A stretch of DNA of 64,000 bases from Blastococcus carthaginiensis. GTDB lineage: Bacteria; Actinomycetota; Actinomycetes; Mycobacteriales; Geodermatophilaceae. The notes beneath the pieces are model-generated. The model saw only the letters and a program-made list of their open reading frames with translations, had not been told where the DNA came from and searched no databases. Both the position numbers and the translations under genes were made by a program. Positions 22,379 through 30,487 of this stretch are shown here, piece by piece (position 1 is the first letter of the stretch; each line of letters starts with the position of its first letter). The stretch spans positions 1-64,000 of the forward strand of contig NZ_JASNFN010000030.1 of assembly GCF_030731085.1 (NCBI RefSeq), read 5' to 3'.

Positions 22379-23134
22379 ATGACGGCCGGCCCCACGCACT
22401 CGTCCGCGGCCGTCGACCGGCAGCCGCCGGCGGCCGAGCGCGCCCGCACGGTCGCGGCGCGCTCCGCCGCCGCCCTCCACGTGGCCGGGACCGGGTCCTG
22501 CTCGGTGCTCGCCGCGACGACGACGGCCGACGGCGACGTCCTGCTCGTCGTCCCCGCCGGCGGCGGCGTGACGACGGCGCTGCGCGGCTCCCCGCTGGGC
22601 GACGTCCCCGCGCGGCTGACCGTCGCCGACCGCGCCCCCTTCCCGCTGCGCCACCCGGTGCGGGGCCTGGTGCAGCTGACCGGCTGGCTGGTGCCCGTGG
22701 GCGAGCCGGACGTGCCGCAGCTGGTGCTCGACTTCGCCGACAGCTCGCCGGCGGACGTGCTCTTCGAGGTGGGCCTGGGCGCAGCGCTGGTGCGGCTGGA
22801 CCTGGCCGAGGTCGAGCTCGAGGAGTCCGGCACCCGCGCCGAGGTGGACCCCGACGACTTCCGCGCCGCCCGGCCCGACGCCGTCAGCGCGGCGGAGACC
22901 GAGCTGATGTCCGCCCACCGGGTGCCGCTGGGCCGGCTGTGCACGCGGGTGCAGCACTGGGCGGGGCGGCACGACGACGTCCGGCTGCTGGGGCTGGACC
23001 GCTTCGGCGTCCGTTTCCGGGTGCAGGGCCGCGACGGCTGCTACGACCTGCGGGTGCCGTTCGCCGAGGCGCTGGACGGCGTCGGCGGGTTCGCCGCCGC
23101 CGTCGACCACCTGGTCAGCTGCGGCCCCGCCTGA
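22379..23134 (+). CDS. DUF2470 domain protein, probably heme/iron-related
   Basis: The ATG at 22379, five bases after GAGGTGG, gives 251 residues. The pattern ERARTVAARSAAALHV, PVRGLVQLTGWLVPV, EVGLGAALVRLDLAEVELEE and LLGLDRFGVRFRV is that of actinobacterial DUF2470 proteins. DUF2470 is found at the end of HugZ-type heme-utilisation proteins. No heme-oxygenase active site can be identified, and no membrane segment is present. The iron-box-like site in its promoter supports a role in iron or heme use, but the activity is not known. Confidence 0.7.
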   Translation: MTAGPTHSSAAVDRQPPAAERARTVAARSAAALHVAGTGSCSVLAATTTADGDVLLVVPAGGGVTTALRGSPLGDVPARLTVADRAPFPLRHPVRGLVQLTGWLVPVGEPDVPQLVLDFADSSPADVLFEVGLGAALVRLDLAEVELEESGTRAEVDPDDFRAARPDAVSAAETELMSAHRVPLGRLCTRVQHWAGRHDDVRLLGLDRFGVRFRVQGRDGCYDLRVPFAEALDGVGGFAAAVDHLVSCGPA

Positions 23135-23269
23135 CCCATGCACGGCGCCGCACCCTCGGTGACGACACGCCGATCGGATTTCCCCGGTAACGCACCCTCA
23201 CGGTCACCTCGCCCCGCTAACCTGCGCGCGATCCAGGACGCACCCGTTCTGGATGGAGGAGGGGTCGGA

Positions 23270-24040
23270 ATGCCGGAGAACGCGGGGGTCGACTACCCGG
23301 AAGCCCGCACCGTGGTGGACCTGCTCGCCACGAGCCGGGGTGACGTGCTGATCAGCCTGGTCGAGTCGGCGGACCCCACCGAGATCGTGGTGTCGATCGG
23401 CGAGGACCGCTCGAGGCGGCGGGTCCGGCTCGACGTCGGCGAGCACGTCGAGGTCATCTGGCGCGGACCCGAGGAGCTCCGCTCCCTCCCGACCGAGCTG
23501 ATCGCCGCGGAGCTCCACCCGCCGCAGTGGCGGCTGCGCCCCGTCGGCCCGTCGACCCGGGGGCAGCGCCGGTCCGCGGTGCGCGCGCCGCTGAGCCTGC
23601 AGGTGCGGATGACCGTCGGGCCGGACGTGCTGCACGGCCTGACGGTCGACATCAGCGAGGGCGGGATCCGGGCCCTGTTCGCGCCGCGCGACCGTGCCGG
23701 CGCCACCATGCCGGAGACGGCGGCCGCGCAGCCCGCGGAGGACCTCCCTGCGGAGCAGCCGGTGGCGGACCTCACTGCCGAGCAGCCGGTGGCGGACCAC
23801 CTCTCCCACGGGGAAGCCGAGAACCCGCTGCGCGTGGGCGCCCACCTCCCGCTGGCCGTCTGCCTGGAGGAGGGGCAGGAGCTGACCTGCCAGGGCGAGG
23901 TGATGCGGCGGATCCCGCGCAAGGACGGCGGCATCGAGCTGAGCCTGCGCTTCGTCGGCATGCCGGAGAAGACGCAGGACCTGCTCCGCCGGCACGTCTT
24001 CGCCGGGCTGCGGTCGCTGCGCTCCCGCGGCCTGCTCTGA
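23270..24040 (+). CDS. PilZ-domain c-di-GMP receptor, YcgR-like
   Basis: The ATG at 23270, after GGAGGAGGGG, gives 256 residues. The N-terminal 95 residues look like the YcgR/PilZN beta domain. The PilZ domain has the c-di-GMP motif RxxxR in QRRSAVRAPL, and DISEGGIRALF for the D/N-x-S-x-x-G motif. A loop of about 45 residues between beta strands holds an acidic repeat (AEQPVAD twice, encoded by a 27-base tandem repeat). Such proteins usually act as brakes on motility or modulate envelope functions. A diguanylate cyclase gene at 47 kb and a PAS/GGDEF gene at the window end fit c-di-GMP signalling in this organism. Confidence 0.85.
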   Translation: MPENAGVDYPEARTVVDLLATSRGDVLISLVESADPTEIVVSIGEDRSRRRVRLDVGEHVEVIWRGPEELRSLPTELIAAELHPPQWRLRPVGPSTRGQRRSAVRAPLSLQVRMTVGPDVLHGLTVDISEGGIRALFAPRDRAGATMPETAAAQPAEDLPAEQPVADLTAEQPVADHLSHGEAENPLRVGAHLPLAVCLEEGQELTCQGEVMRRIPRKDGGIELSLRFVGMPEKTQDLLRRHVFAGLRSLRSRGLL

Positions 24041-24086
24041 TCCGGTCCCGGTGCGGCGGCACCGGTTGCCCTGAGCCGACGCCCAC

Positions 24087-24143
24087 CGAGTGCGACGAAC
24101 TCGTGGTCATCAGCCGCTGATGGCCCCGAGTTCGTCGCACTCG
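24087..24143. repeat. Intergenic hairpin repeat, family A copy 1
   Basis: Arms 24087-24113 and 24117-24143 pair over 27 bases with two mismatches, separated by CCG. The arm starts CGAGTGCGACGAACTCG. A near copy is at 25681-25737 and a diverged one at 40087-40134. It lies between two plus-strand genes, downstream of the PilZ gene. It could terminate transcription or be a REP-like mobile palindrome; no run of U follows. Confidence 0.7.
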
Positions 24144-24250
24144 CGCAGGCTTCAGGGGCTCCCGGTGCGGCAACCCGCCCACCCGGGCTCACGTTCCCGG
24201 CCGCTCCTGCCGATGACAGGGCTGACGCCCATGCCGGTCGGAGGTGAGCC

Positions 24251-24808
24251 GTGGCGATCGGAACCCCTTTCCCGGAGGTCCTCTCCGCGGCGCAGGCCGG
24301 CGCGCCCTGGGCCTTCGAGGCGCTGTATCGCGACCTCGCACCGTCCGTGACGGGGTACCTGCGGCTGCACGGCGCGCTCGAACCCGACGACCTCGCGAGC
24401 GAGACCTTCATCGGCCTGTTCACCGGGTTGTCCTCGTTCGAGGGCGACGAGGGGGCCCTGCGGGCCTGGGTGTTCACCATCGCGCACCGCCGGCTCGTCG
24501 ACGACTGGCGACGCCGCAGCCGCCGTCCGCAGACCTCCGGCTCCGACGAGGACCTGCTCGGCGGCACCGTGGGCGGGAACGTCGAGGAGGACGCCCTCGT
24601 GCTCCTGGGCTCGAGCGCCGTCGAGCAGTTGTGCGCCTCCCTGCCGGACGATCAGCGCTCGGTCCTCCTCATGCGCATCGTCGCCGACCTCAGCCTGGAG
24701 CAGGTCGCTGCGGCCATGGGCCGGTCGGTGGCGGCGGTCAAGGCACTCCAGCGCCGCGGGCTGCTCACCCTCCGGAGTGAGCTCGAACGCACCGGCGCGC
24801 CCCTGTGA
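24251..24808 (+). CDS. ECF-type RNA polymerase sigma factor
   Basis: The GTG at 24251, after GAGGTGA, gives 185 residues. Region 2 is visible as FEALYRDLAPSVTGYLRLHG to AWVFTIAHRRLVDDWRRR (promoter -10 recognition), and region 4 as LPDDQRSVLLMRIVADLSLEQVAAAMGRSVAAVKALQRRGL (helix-turn-helix for the -35). It directs RNA polymerase to a small set of promoters in response to a signal held by the next gene. The stop overlaps the start of that gene by 4 bases, so the two are translationally coupled. The group number within ECF sigma factors was not determined. Confidence 0.9.
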   Translation: MAIGTPFPEVLSAAQAGAPWAFEALYRDLAPSVTGYLRLHGALEPDDLASETFIGLFTGLSSFEGDEGALRAWVFTIAHRRLVDDWRRRSRRPQTSGSDEDLLGGTVGGNVEEDALVLLGSSAVEQLCASLPDDQRSVLLMRIVADLSLEQVAAAMGRSVAAVKALQRRGLLTLRSELERTGAPL

Positions 24809-25668
24809 AGCGCGTCGGCGATGACGGGGACGAGATGACCACCAGCCAGCTCGACGAGGCCTTCGAGGCCTACCTCGCGGGACGCCCCGTCCCGGCCGAG
24901 GAAGCCTCGCTCATGGCGTTCGCCGACTCGGTCCGCGAGATGTCCTCCCGGCCCGCGCGGCCGAACGCGGCCCTCGCGGAGCTGCTGACCACCGGTCTCC
25001 TCACCGTCCCCGCCCTGGCGGAGACGGTCCCCACTGCCCGGGGAGCGGCGTCCACCGCGCTCCCGGGGCGACCGAGAAGGAGAAACCGCATGTTCACCGT
25101 CCTCGCCGCCGCCGTCGCCAAGTTCGCCTCCGCCGGGGCCGTGGCCCAGGCCTCCGCCGGCCTGGGTGCCGCCCTGGTCGGTGTCAGCACCGCCGGCGTC
25201 GCCGGCGTCCTGCCCGCCCCGGTCCAGGACGGCGTGGCCACCACCATCGAAGCCGTGACGCCGTTCGACCTGCCCGACTCGACCGACGCCGAGGAGACCA
25301 CCGAACCGACCTCCGAGTAGACCACCACGGAGGAGGCGCCCGCGGCCGGCACCGGCCCGGCCGACATCCCCGCCATCCCCGACTTCGGCACCTCGGTCAG
25401 CGAGGACGCCCGGGACGGCGGGGTGGACGGCGGCCAGATCAGCCAGGACGCCCGCAGCCCCCACCAGCCCGAGCAGGCCGGGGAGCAGGCCGACCGGGCG
25501 ACCACGGAACGCCCGGCCACCTCGTCGGCGCCCGCGGCGCGGCCGACGCAGGCCCCCGCCCCCGCCCCGGTCCCGGCCCCGGCTCCGGTCGAGCGCCCCG
25601 CTGCGGGCGGCGACGCCGCTCCGGCGGCCCCGGGTGGCCCGGCGCAGGCGGGCACCGGTCGCCCCTGA
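24805..25668 (+). pseudogene. Sigma-factor partner (probable anti-sigma), interrupted by in-frame TAG
   Basis: The reading frame starts at GTG 24805 and stops at TAG 25318-25320 after 171 residues. The same frame then runs on without a stop for another 115 codons to TGA at 25666-25668. The extension is a proline/alanine-rich tail with strongly GC-biased third positions, so it was probably once coding. The N-terminal 60 residues (LDEAFEAYLAGRPVPAEEA) resemble sigma-binding regions of actinobacterial anti-sigma factors; a hydrophobic segment follows near residues 96-135. An internal ATG at 25090 has a strong AAGGAGAAA site, so a second product may be made. A sequencing error or a natural shorter protein are alternatives. 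Confidence 0.6.
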
Positions 25669-25680
25669 CCCGAGGCTCCC

Positions 25681-25737
25681 CGAGTGCGACGAACGCGTGG
25701 CCATCAGCTGCTGATGGCCACGCGTTCGTCGCATTCG
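25681..25737. repeat. Intergenic hairpin repeat, family A copy 2
   Basis: Arms 25681-25707 and 25711-25737 pair over 27 bases with a single mismatch, spacer CTG. The sequence is nearly that of 24087-24143. It lies between the converging sigma-partner and DUF1116 genes, a place suited to a bidirectional terminator. Confidence 0.72.
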
Positions 25738-25746
25738 CGGCGGGGC

Positions 25747-27165
25747 TCAGGCGGAGCGCGCCTCCTCGGCCAGCGCGGCCAGGGCCTGCTCGAAGCACTG
25801 CTGCGGCGGCTGCACCAGCCCGGCGCCGACCTGCCCGGTGCCGGCCACCCGCCCGGCCATGCCGGTGTTGATCTGCGGCAGCCAGCCGGTGCGGGCGACC
25901 TTGAGCACGTCGATCCCGGTGGGCGACCCGCGGAAGCCCATGACCGGGATCGCCATCGCCGGGTTCTCGGCCAGGGTCAGCTGGTACATGCGTTCCGTCG
26001 TCGCCAGGGCGTCGGGCACGGTGCCTCCGACGAAGCGCACGATCGCCGGGGCCGCGGCCATGGCGAACCCGCCGATGCCGTAGGTCTCCATGATCGCGGA
26101 GTCGCCGATGTCGGGGTTGGCGTCGTCCGGGCCGTAGTCGCCGAGGAACAGGCCGACCGGGGTGTTGGCCGGGCCGGTGAACCAACGGTCGCCGGTGCCG
26201 GCGGTCTGGATGCCGAACTCGGTGCCGTTGCGCGACATCACGGTGAGCATCGTCGAGCCCGGGATGCCCCGGGCGGCGTCGAGCGCGAGCTTCGCCGTCG
26301 GCATGCCGAGGTTGAGGAAGAAGTGCTCGTTGCCGCCGATGAAGCGCAGCACGTCGGCGATGTCGGTCGACGGCGCACCGCTGGCGACGATGGACGGCGA
26401 GAGCTCGCGCAGCGCCATGAGCGAGCCGGCGCGGTTGCGGTTGTGCCCCTCGTCGCCCATCTGCAGCATCTGGGCCAGCACGGCCTTGACGTCGAGCGGG
26501 TCGTTGCCGGCGTCGATCGAGCCGCGCACCGCCTGCGACAGCACCGGGCCGAGGACGTCGCGCATCCACCGCAGCCGGGTCTGCACCTCCTCGTTGAAGG
26601 CGCCCATGCGCAGCACCTTGCCCAGGCCCTCGTTGAGGTTGCAGAACGCCCGCCCGCCGGTGACCGGGTCCTCCAGGCACCACATCCACATCGACGGGCT
26701 GGTCACGCCTGCCATCGGTCCCACGGTGCGGTGGTGGTGGCAGGGCTCGAGGGTGACCGCTCCGGTGGAGAGGAGGATCTCGGCCTCCTCGACGTCGGCC
26801 GCCCAGCCCTCGAACAGGCAGGCGCCCACCAGGGCACCGCGCATCGGCCCGGAGGCGTTCTCCCACTCCAGCGGCGGGCCGGAGTGCAGGAGGGTGCGGT
26901 CGGTGAGTCCTATGACCTCGCGGGCGGGCCGGACGTCGACGAGCAAGGAACCGGCCGCCATGAGCCGCTCGACGGCGGTGCGGTTGGCCGAGGCACGGCG
27001 GGCGTCGAGCGCGAGCGCGGCGAGGTCGGCCGGGTCGCCGAAGCCCGGCGGGCGCCAGTCGACGTCGTGCACGTCGGCGCCCTGGGCGCGCAGCGCCTCG
27101 GAGAAGACGTCGACGCCGGCGGCGACGATCGCCGGCGGGCCGGAGAGCAGGTTCCCGAGCGTCAT
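25747..27165 (-). CDS. DUF1116 protein, AllG-like transcarbamylase subunit
   Basis: The ATG at 27165 gives 472 residues and overlaps the end of fdrA by 4 bases. The protein belongs to DUF1116 (E. coli YlbE/AllG). Conserved stretches include WENASGPMRGALVGACLFEG, TLEPCHHHRTVGPMAGVTSP, NEGLGKVLRMGAFNEEV, MGDEGHNRNRAGSLM and FFLNLGMPTAKLALDAA. In E. coli, FdrA/AllF, AllG and AllH have been reported to form oxamate carbamoyltransferase, which turns oxalurate and phosphate into oxamate and carbamoyl phosphate. Here no AllH (DUF2877) gene was seen. A related reaction on the ring-opening product of the barbiturase-family enzyme is my inference. Confidence 0.85.
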   Translation of the reverse strand: MTLGNLLSGPPAIVAAGVDVFSEALRAQGADVHDVDWRPPGFGDPADLAALALDARRASANRTAVERLMAAGSLLVDVRPAREVIGLTDRTLLHSGPPLEWENASGPMRGALVGACLFEGWAADVEEAEILLSTGAVTLEPCHHHRTVGPMAGVTSPSMWMWCLEDPVTGGRAFCNLNEGLGKVLRMGAFNEEVQTRLRWMRDVLGPVLSQAVRGSIDAGNDPLDVKAVLAQMLQMGDEGHNRNRAGSLMALRELSPSIVASGAPSTDIADVLRFIGGNEHFFLNLGMPTAKLALDAARGIPGSTMLTVMSRNGTEFGIQTAGTGDRWFTGPANTPVGLFLGDYGPDDANPDIGDSAIMETYGIGGFAMAAAPAIVRFVGGTVPDALATTERMYQLTLAENPAMAIPVMGFRGSPTGIDVLKVARTGWLPQINTGMAGRVAGTGQVGAGLVQPPQQCFEQALAALAEEARSA

Positions 27166-28667
27166 GCCGAAGCTCCCAGCAGGTCGAGGGCGTACCGCGT
27201 GGCCGCGGCGTTGGAGGAGAAGACGGCGCAGCCGGCGGCGGCGAGCGCATCGGCCTGCCCGGACCAGCCCTGCGGATCGCCCTCGGTGCCGATCAGCGCG
27301 ACGACGACCGGCAGCGATCGGCGCGCGCGGGCGGCGGTCAGCGCCGGCACCAGCGCGGCGGCGGGATCGGGGTCCGCGCCGTACCCCAGGACGACGTCGA
27401 GCAGCAGGACCGCGGGCTCGTCGGAGGTGGCCAGCGCCTCGATCGCCTCCAGCCGCAGCGTCGGGTCGATCATCGGGTGCGCGCGGCCCACGGTCAGGGC
27501 GTCGTCGCCGAAGTCGATGACGAGGTGGCCCGGGGCGGACAGGTCCGTACCGAGATCGAGCTCCGGCCGCAACGGGATGTTGGAGCGGATGCCGCCGAGC
27601 GCCGGGCCGGCGACCAGCATCGCCTCGTCGGCCAGCGTGCCGCCGGAGTAGAGGCCCTTGAGCGCCGCACCGGGGACGGCGGCCTCGGCGGGCCCGGGGC
27701 GGGACGGCCACACCGGCACGTCGAGCCCCATGTCGGCGAGCAGCGCCTCGACGGCGGCGGTCAGGTCGGGGCTCTCGGGCGAGAGGACGGCGGAGCGCAC
27801 CGGCACCGAGAGCTGCGCCGCGGCGTCGGTGACCGCGGCGGCCACCGAGGGCGCGGGCGGCTTGGACACCAGCAGCACCCGCTCGGTGGCGGGGTCGGCG
27901 TCCAGGGCGGCCAGCGCGTCGAGGGTGGCGAGCCCGCCGACCTCCTCCTTGAGGTCCCGCCCGCCCACGCCCAGCACGTGCGAGACGCCGACGCCGGCCA
28001 TGTCGAGCAGGCAGGAGACCTGCTGCGCGCCGGTGCCGCTGGCGGCGACCAGGCCCACCGGCCCGGGGCGGACGACGTTGGCGAAGCCCAGGGCGACACC
28101 CGAGACGATCGCCGTCCCGCAGTCGGGGCCCATGACGAGCACGCCGGCGTTCCGGGCGGCGCGCTTGAGCGCGACCTCGTGCTCGACCGGGACGCCGTCG
28201 GAGAACACCAGCACGCTGCGCCCGGCGGCGATCGCGTCGGCGGCCTCGGCGACGGCGTGCCGGCCGGGCACGCTCACGATCGCCAGCGCCGGCGCCTCCG
28301 GGGAGAGCTCGTCGAGCCCCGCGCCGATGGTGCGGTGCGGGATCGCGGCGGCGGTGCCCGTCGAGCGCTCGCGCTCGGCCAGGGCGGCGTCGACGTCGGC
28401 GAGCGCGTCGGCGAGCGTCTCGTCGTCGACCGCGCGGACGGCGATGAGGAGCTGCTCGGGGCTCGGCTGCTCGTCGGGTGCCAGCCCCATGCCGGCCGCG
28501 AGCTCGAGGTTCAGCGGCGTGGCCATGGCGACGAGGACTGCGGAGACGCCCTCGCGGGCGCCGATCCGGCGGCTCACCTGCATCAGCTTCACCGAGTCGG
28601 CGTAGACGCCGGATCGCAGCTGCACCGAGACCGCGGCGTCTCCACCGGAGGGGGCTGAGGGGCTCAT
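27162..28667 (-). CDS. fdrA: FdrA/AllF-family acyl-CoA synthetase-like transcarbamylase subunit
   Basis: The ATG at 28667 gives 501 residues; a GTG at 28676 is also possible. The fold is that of the succinyl-CoA synthetase alpha subunit: VLVMGPDCGTAIVSGVALGFAN, GPVGLVAASGTGAQQVSCLLDMAGVGVSHVLGVGGRDLKEEVGG and TERVLLVSKPP are typical. Despite the relationship, FdrA proteins are not CoA ligases; E. coli FdrA was reported as AllF of oxamate carbamoyltransferase. The gene is followed directly by its DUF1116 partner (ATGA overlap), and an operator-like site lies 23 bases upstream. Together with carbamate kinase under the same motif it suggests energy recovery from a carbamoylated intermediate. Confidence 0.88.
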   Translation of the reverse strand: MSPSAPSGGDAAVSVQLRSGVYADSVKLMQVSRRIGAREGVSAVLVAMATPLNLELAAGMGLAPDEQPSPEQLLIAVRAVDDETLADALADVDAALAERERSTGTAAAIPHRTIGAGLDELSPEAPALAIVSVPGRHAVAEAADAIAAGRSVLVFSDGVPVEHEVALKRAARNAGVLVMGPDCGTAIVSGVALGFANVVRPGPVGLVAASGTGAQQVSCLLDMAGVGVSHVLGVGGRDLKEEVGGLATLDALAALDADPATERVLLVSKPPAPSVAAAVTDAAAQLSVPVRSAVLSPESPDLTAAVEALLADMGLDVPVWPSRPGPAEAAVPGAALKGLYSGGTLADEAMLVAGPALGGIRSNIPLRPELDLGTDLSAPGHLVIDFGDDALTVGRAHPMIDPTLRLEAIEALATSDEPAVLLLDVVLGYGADPDPAAALVPALTAARARRSLPVVVALIGTEGDPQGWSGQADALAAAGCAVFSSNAAATRYALDLLGASA

Positions 28668-28690
28668 CCTCGGCACCGTACCGACAGATC

Positions 28691-28706
28691 TCTCAGCGGT
28701 GAAGTA
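28691..28706 (-). promoter_or_regulatory. Ureide-regulon operator, site 2 (fdrA/DUF1116)
   Basis: On the minus strand this reads TACTTCACCGCTGAGA, identical to site 1 in its first 12 bases. It lies 23 bases upstream of the fdrA ATG, the same distance and orientation as site 1 has to its gene. Site 3 lies 22 bases further in the same divergent region. Confidence 0.65.
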
Positions 28707-28728
28707 TCGGCATCTGCCCGCAATAACG

Positions 28729-28744
28729 ATTTAGCACTGAGGTA
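28729..28744. promoter_or_regulatory. Ureide-regulon operator, site 3 (nucleobase permease)
   Basis: The minus strand reads TACCTCAGTGCTAAAT. Relative to the permease gene it points the opposite way from sites 1, 2 and 5. The permease start is about 106 bases downstream. The surrounding plus-strand sequence TTTAGCACTGAGGTACTTCC is nearly the same as at site 4, so both probably sit in the same kind of promoter. Confidence 0.62.
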
Positions 28745-28763
28745 CTTCCGTCGGACGTGTGTG

Positions 28764-28779
28764 CGGTGACACAGTGACG
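28764..28779 (+). promoter_or_regulatory. Conserved promoter element downstream of site 3
   Basis: CGGTGACACAGTGACG starts 23 bases after the GGTACTT of site 3. The same element, with one change, follows site 4 at exactly the same distance (30488-30503). It holds a direct repeat of GTGAC. It may be part of the promoter or a second regulator site. Confidence 0.5.
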
Positions 28780-28850
28780 CCTTCTGGTGCGCCGACACCC
28801 CCGTCGACCAGCACCGCATCGAGTTCGAAGTGCACGTCGAGGAGGCACTC

Positions 28851-30329
28851 ATGGCGTTCGGGTGGAAGCTCTACGGGGACGGCAAGACGCCCCCACTCGG
28901 GGAGGCCGTCGCCCCCGACGAACGCCTCTCCTGGCCGCGCACGGTCGGGATCGGGGCGCAGCACGTCGTCGCCATGTTCGGGGCGACCTTCGTCTTCCCG
29001 CTCATCATGGGCCTGGACGCCAACCTGGCGATCATGATGAGCGGCATCGCGACGATCATCTTCCTGCTGATCGTCAAGGGGCAGGTCCCCAGCTACCTGG
29101 GCACCAGCGCCGCCTTCGTCGGCGGCGTGCTGGCGGTACGGGCGCAGACCGACAGCGACGCCGCCGTCCTGGGCGCGATCCTGGTGTCCGGCGTCGTGCT
29201 GGCCCTGGCCGGCCTCGCGATCCATTTCATGGGCGCCCGGGCGATCAACGCGGCGCTCCCGCCGGCGGTCACCGGCGCGGTCGTCCTGCTGATCGGCTTC
29301 AACCTCGCGCCGGTGGTGGCCAACGTGTACTGGCCGCAGGACCAGTGGGTCGGCCTGGCGACCATGACCTTCGTCATCGTCGCCTCGCTGCTGCTGCGCG
29401 GGTTCTGGTCGCGGATCTCGATCCTGCTCGGCCTGATCTTCGGCTACCTGCTTTCGGTCCTGCTCGACGCGGCCGCCGGTCCGATCACCTCGCCGGACGG
29501 CACGGGAGCGGTCGTCACCCGTGACCGGATCAACTTCGACGCGGTCGCCCAGGCCGACTGGATCGGGCTGCCGGAGTTCACCGCCCCGAGCTTCTCGGTG
29601 AACTTCACGCTGCTGGTGCTGCCCGCGGTGATCGCGCTGATCGCCGAGAACGCCGGGCACGTCAAGGCGGTCGCGGCGATGACCAAGCGCGACCTGGACC
29701 CGGTCATGGGCCGGGCGGTCTTCGCCGACGGCGTCGCCACCGTCGTCGCCACCTCGGTCGGCGGCTCCCCGACGACGACGTACGCGGAGAACATCGGGGT
29801 CATGGCCGCCACTCGCGTGTACTCGACGGCGGCCTACTACGTGGCCGCGATCGTCGCGATCCTGCTGGGCCTGGTGCCGAAGTTCGGCGCGCTGATCAAC
29901 ATCATCCCGGGCGGGGTGCTCGGCGGGATCACCGTCGTCCTCTACGGGATGATCGGCCTCCTCGGCGCCAAGATCTGGAAGGAGAACCGGGTCGACTTCG
30001 CCAACCCGATCAACCTGGTGCCGCTGGCGGCCGGGATCATCATCGCCATCGGCAACGTGACCCTGAACGTCACGGACACGTTCCCGCTCAGCGGCATCGC
30101 CCTGGGCACGATCGTCGTCGTCGTCGGCTGGCACCTGGCCCGGGCCGTTGCGCCCCCGGAGATGAAGGCCGCACTCCTCGAGGAGGACGGGTTCGTGCAG
30201 GGCACCGGGCCGGCCCTGGGGCACGCCGGTAGGCACGAGGTCCGGCCGGATCCGTCGTCGGTCGACCAGCTGGGCCGCCCCGGCGTGCTGGGTGGCAACA
30301 CCCCCGGGACGGACACGCGCAAGCGCTGA
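28851..30329 (+). CDS. NCS2-family nucleobase permease (uracil/xanthine type)
   Basis: The ATG at 28851 follows GAGGAGG by 7 bases and gives 492 residues with about 12-14 membrane segments. The NAT/NCS2 signature is seen near residue 312 (ENIGVMAATR), with a related AENAGHVKAV segment upstream, and the start VGIGAQHVVAMFGATFVFPL is typical of uracil permeases (UraA/RutG). These carriers import uracil, xanthine or uric acid with protons. The final 45 residues are a hydrophilic tail. Its promoter shares operator and spacing with the molybdenum hydroxylase operon. The preferred base is not decided by sequence. Confidence 0.9.
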   Translation: MAFGWKLYGDGKTPPLGEAVAPDERLSWPRTVGIGAQHVVAMFGATFVFPLIMGLDANLAIMMSGIATIIFLLIVKGQVPSYLGTSAAFVGGVLAVRAQTDSDAAVLGAILVSGVVLALAGLAIHFMGARAINAALPPAVTGAVVLLIGFNLAPVVANVYWPQDQWVGLATMTFVIVASLLLRGFWSRISILLGLIFGYLLSVLLDAAAGPITSPDGTGAVVTRDRINFDAVAQADWIGLPEFTAPSFSVNFTLLVLPAVIALIAENAGHVKAVAAMTKRDLDPVMGRAVFADGVATVVATSVGGSPTTTYAENIGVMAATRVYSTAAYYVAAIVAILLGLVPKFGALINIIPGGVLGGITVVLYGMIGLLGAKIWKENRVDFANPINLVPLAAGIIIAIGNVTLNVTDTFPLSGIALGTIVVVVGWHLARAVAPPEMKAALLEEDGFVQGTGPALGHAGRHEVRPDPSSVDQLGRPGVLGGNTPGTDTRKR

Positions 30330-30452
30330 CCCGCTCTCCCCGTCGCCCCCGGCACCCGGACCTCACCGTCCCGGTGCCGGGGGCGGCGTGCGTCCGCGGG
30401 ACGGTGGGCTCGGCGCCGTCATCCCCGTCCGCTGACGGAACTCGCAACGAAG

Positions 30453-30468
30453 TTTTAGCGCTGAGGTA
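30453..30468. promoter_or_regulatory. Ureide-regulon operator, site 4 (molybdenum hydroxylase)
   Basis: The minus strand reads TACCTCAGCGCTAAAA, the best dyad of the five (TTAGCGCTGA). It lies 67 bases before the GTG of the FAD subunit gene. The context, TTTTAGCGCTGAGGTACTTT on the plus strand, closely matches site 3. Confidence 0.65.
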
Positions 30469-30487
30469 CTTTCGCCCACCCTCCCGC

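Noticed and set aside
23209..23226. CCCCGCTAACCTGCG before the PilZ gene as a sixth ureide operator.
   Set aside because: Only the GCTAA part fits; TACYTCA is missing, and the sequence looks like a plain -10 element.
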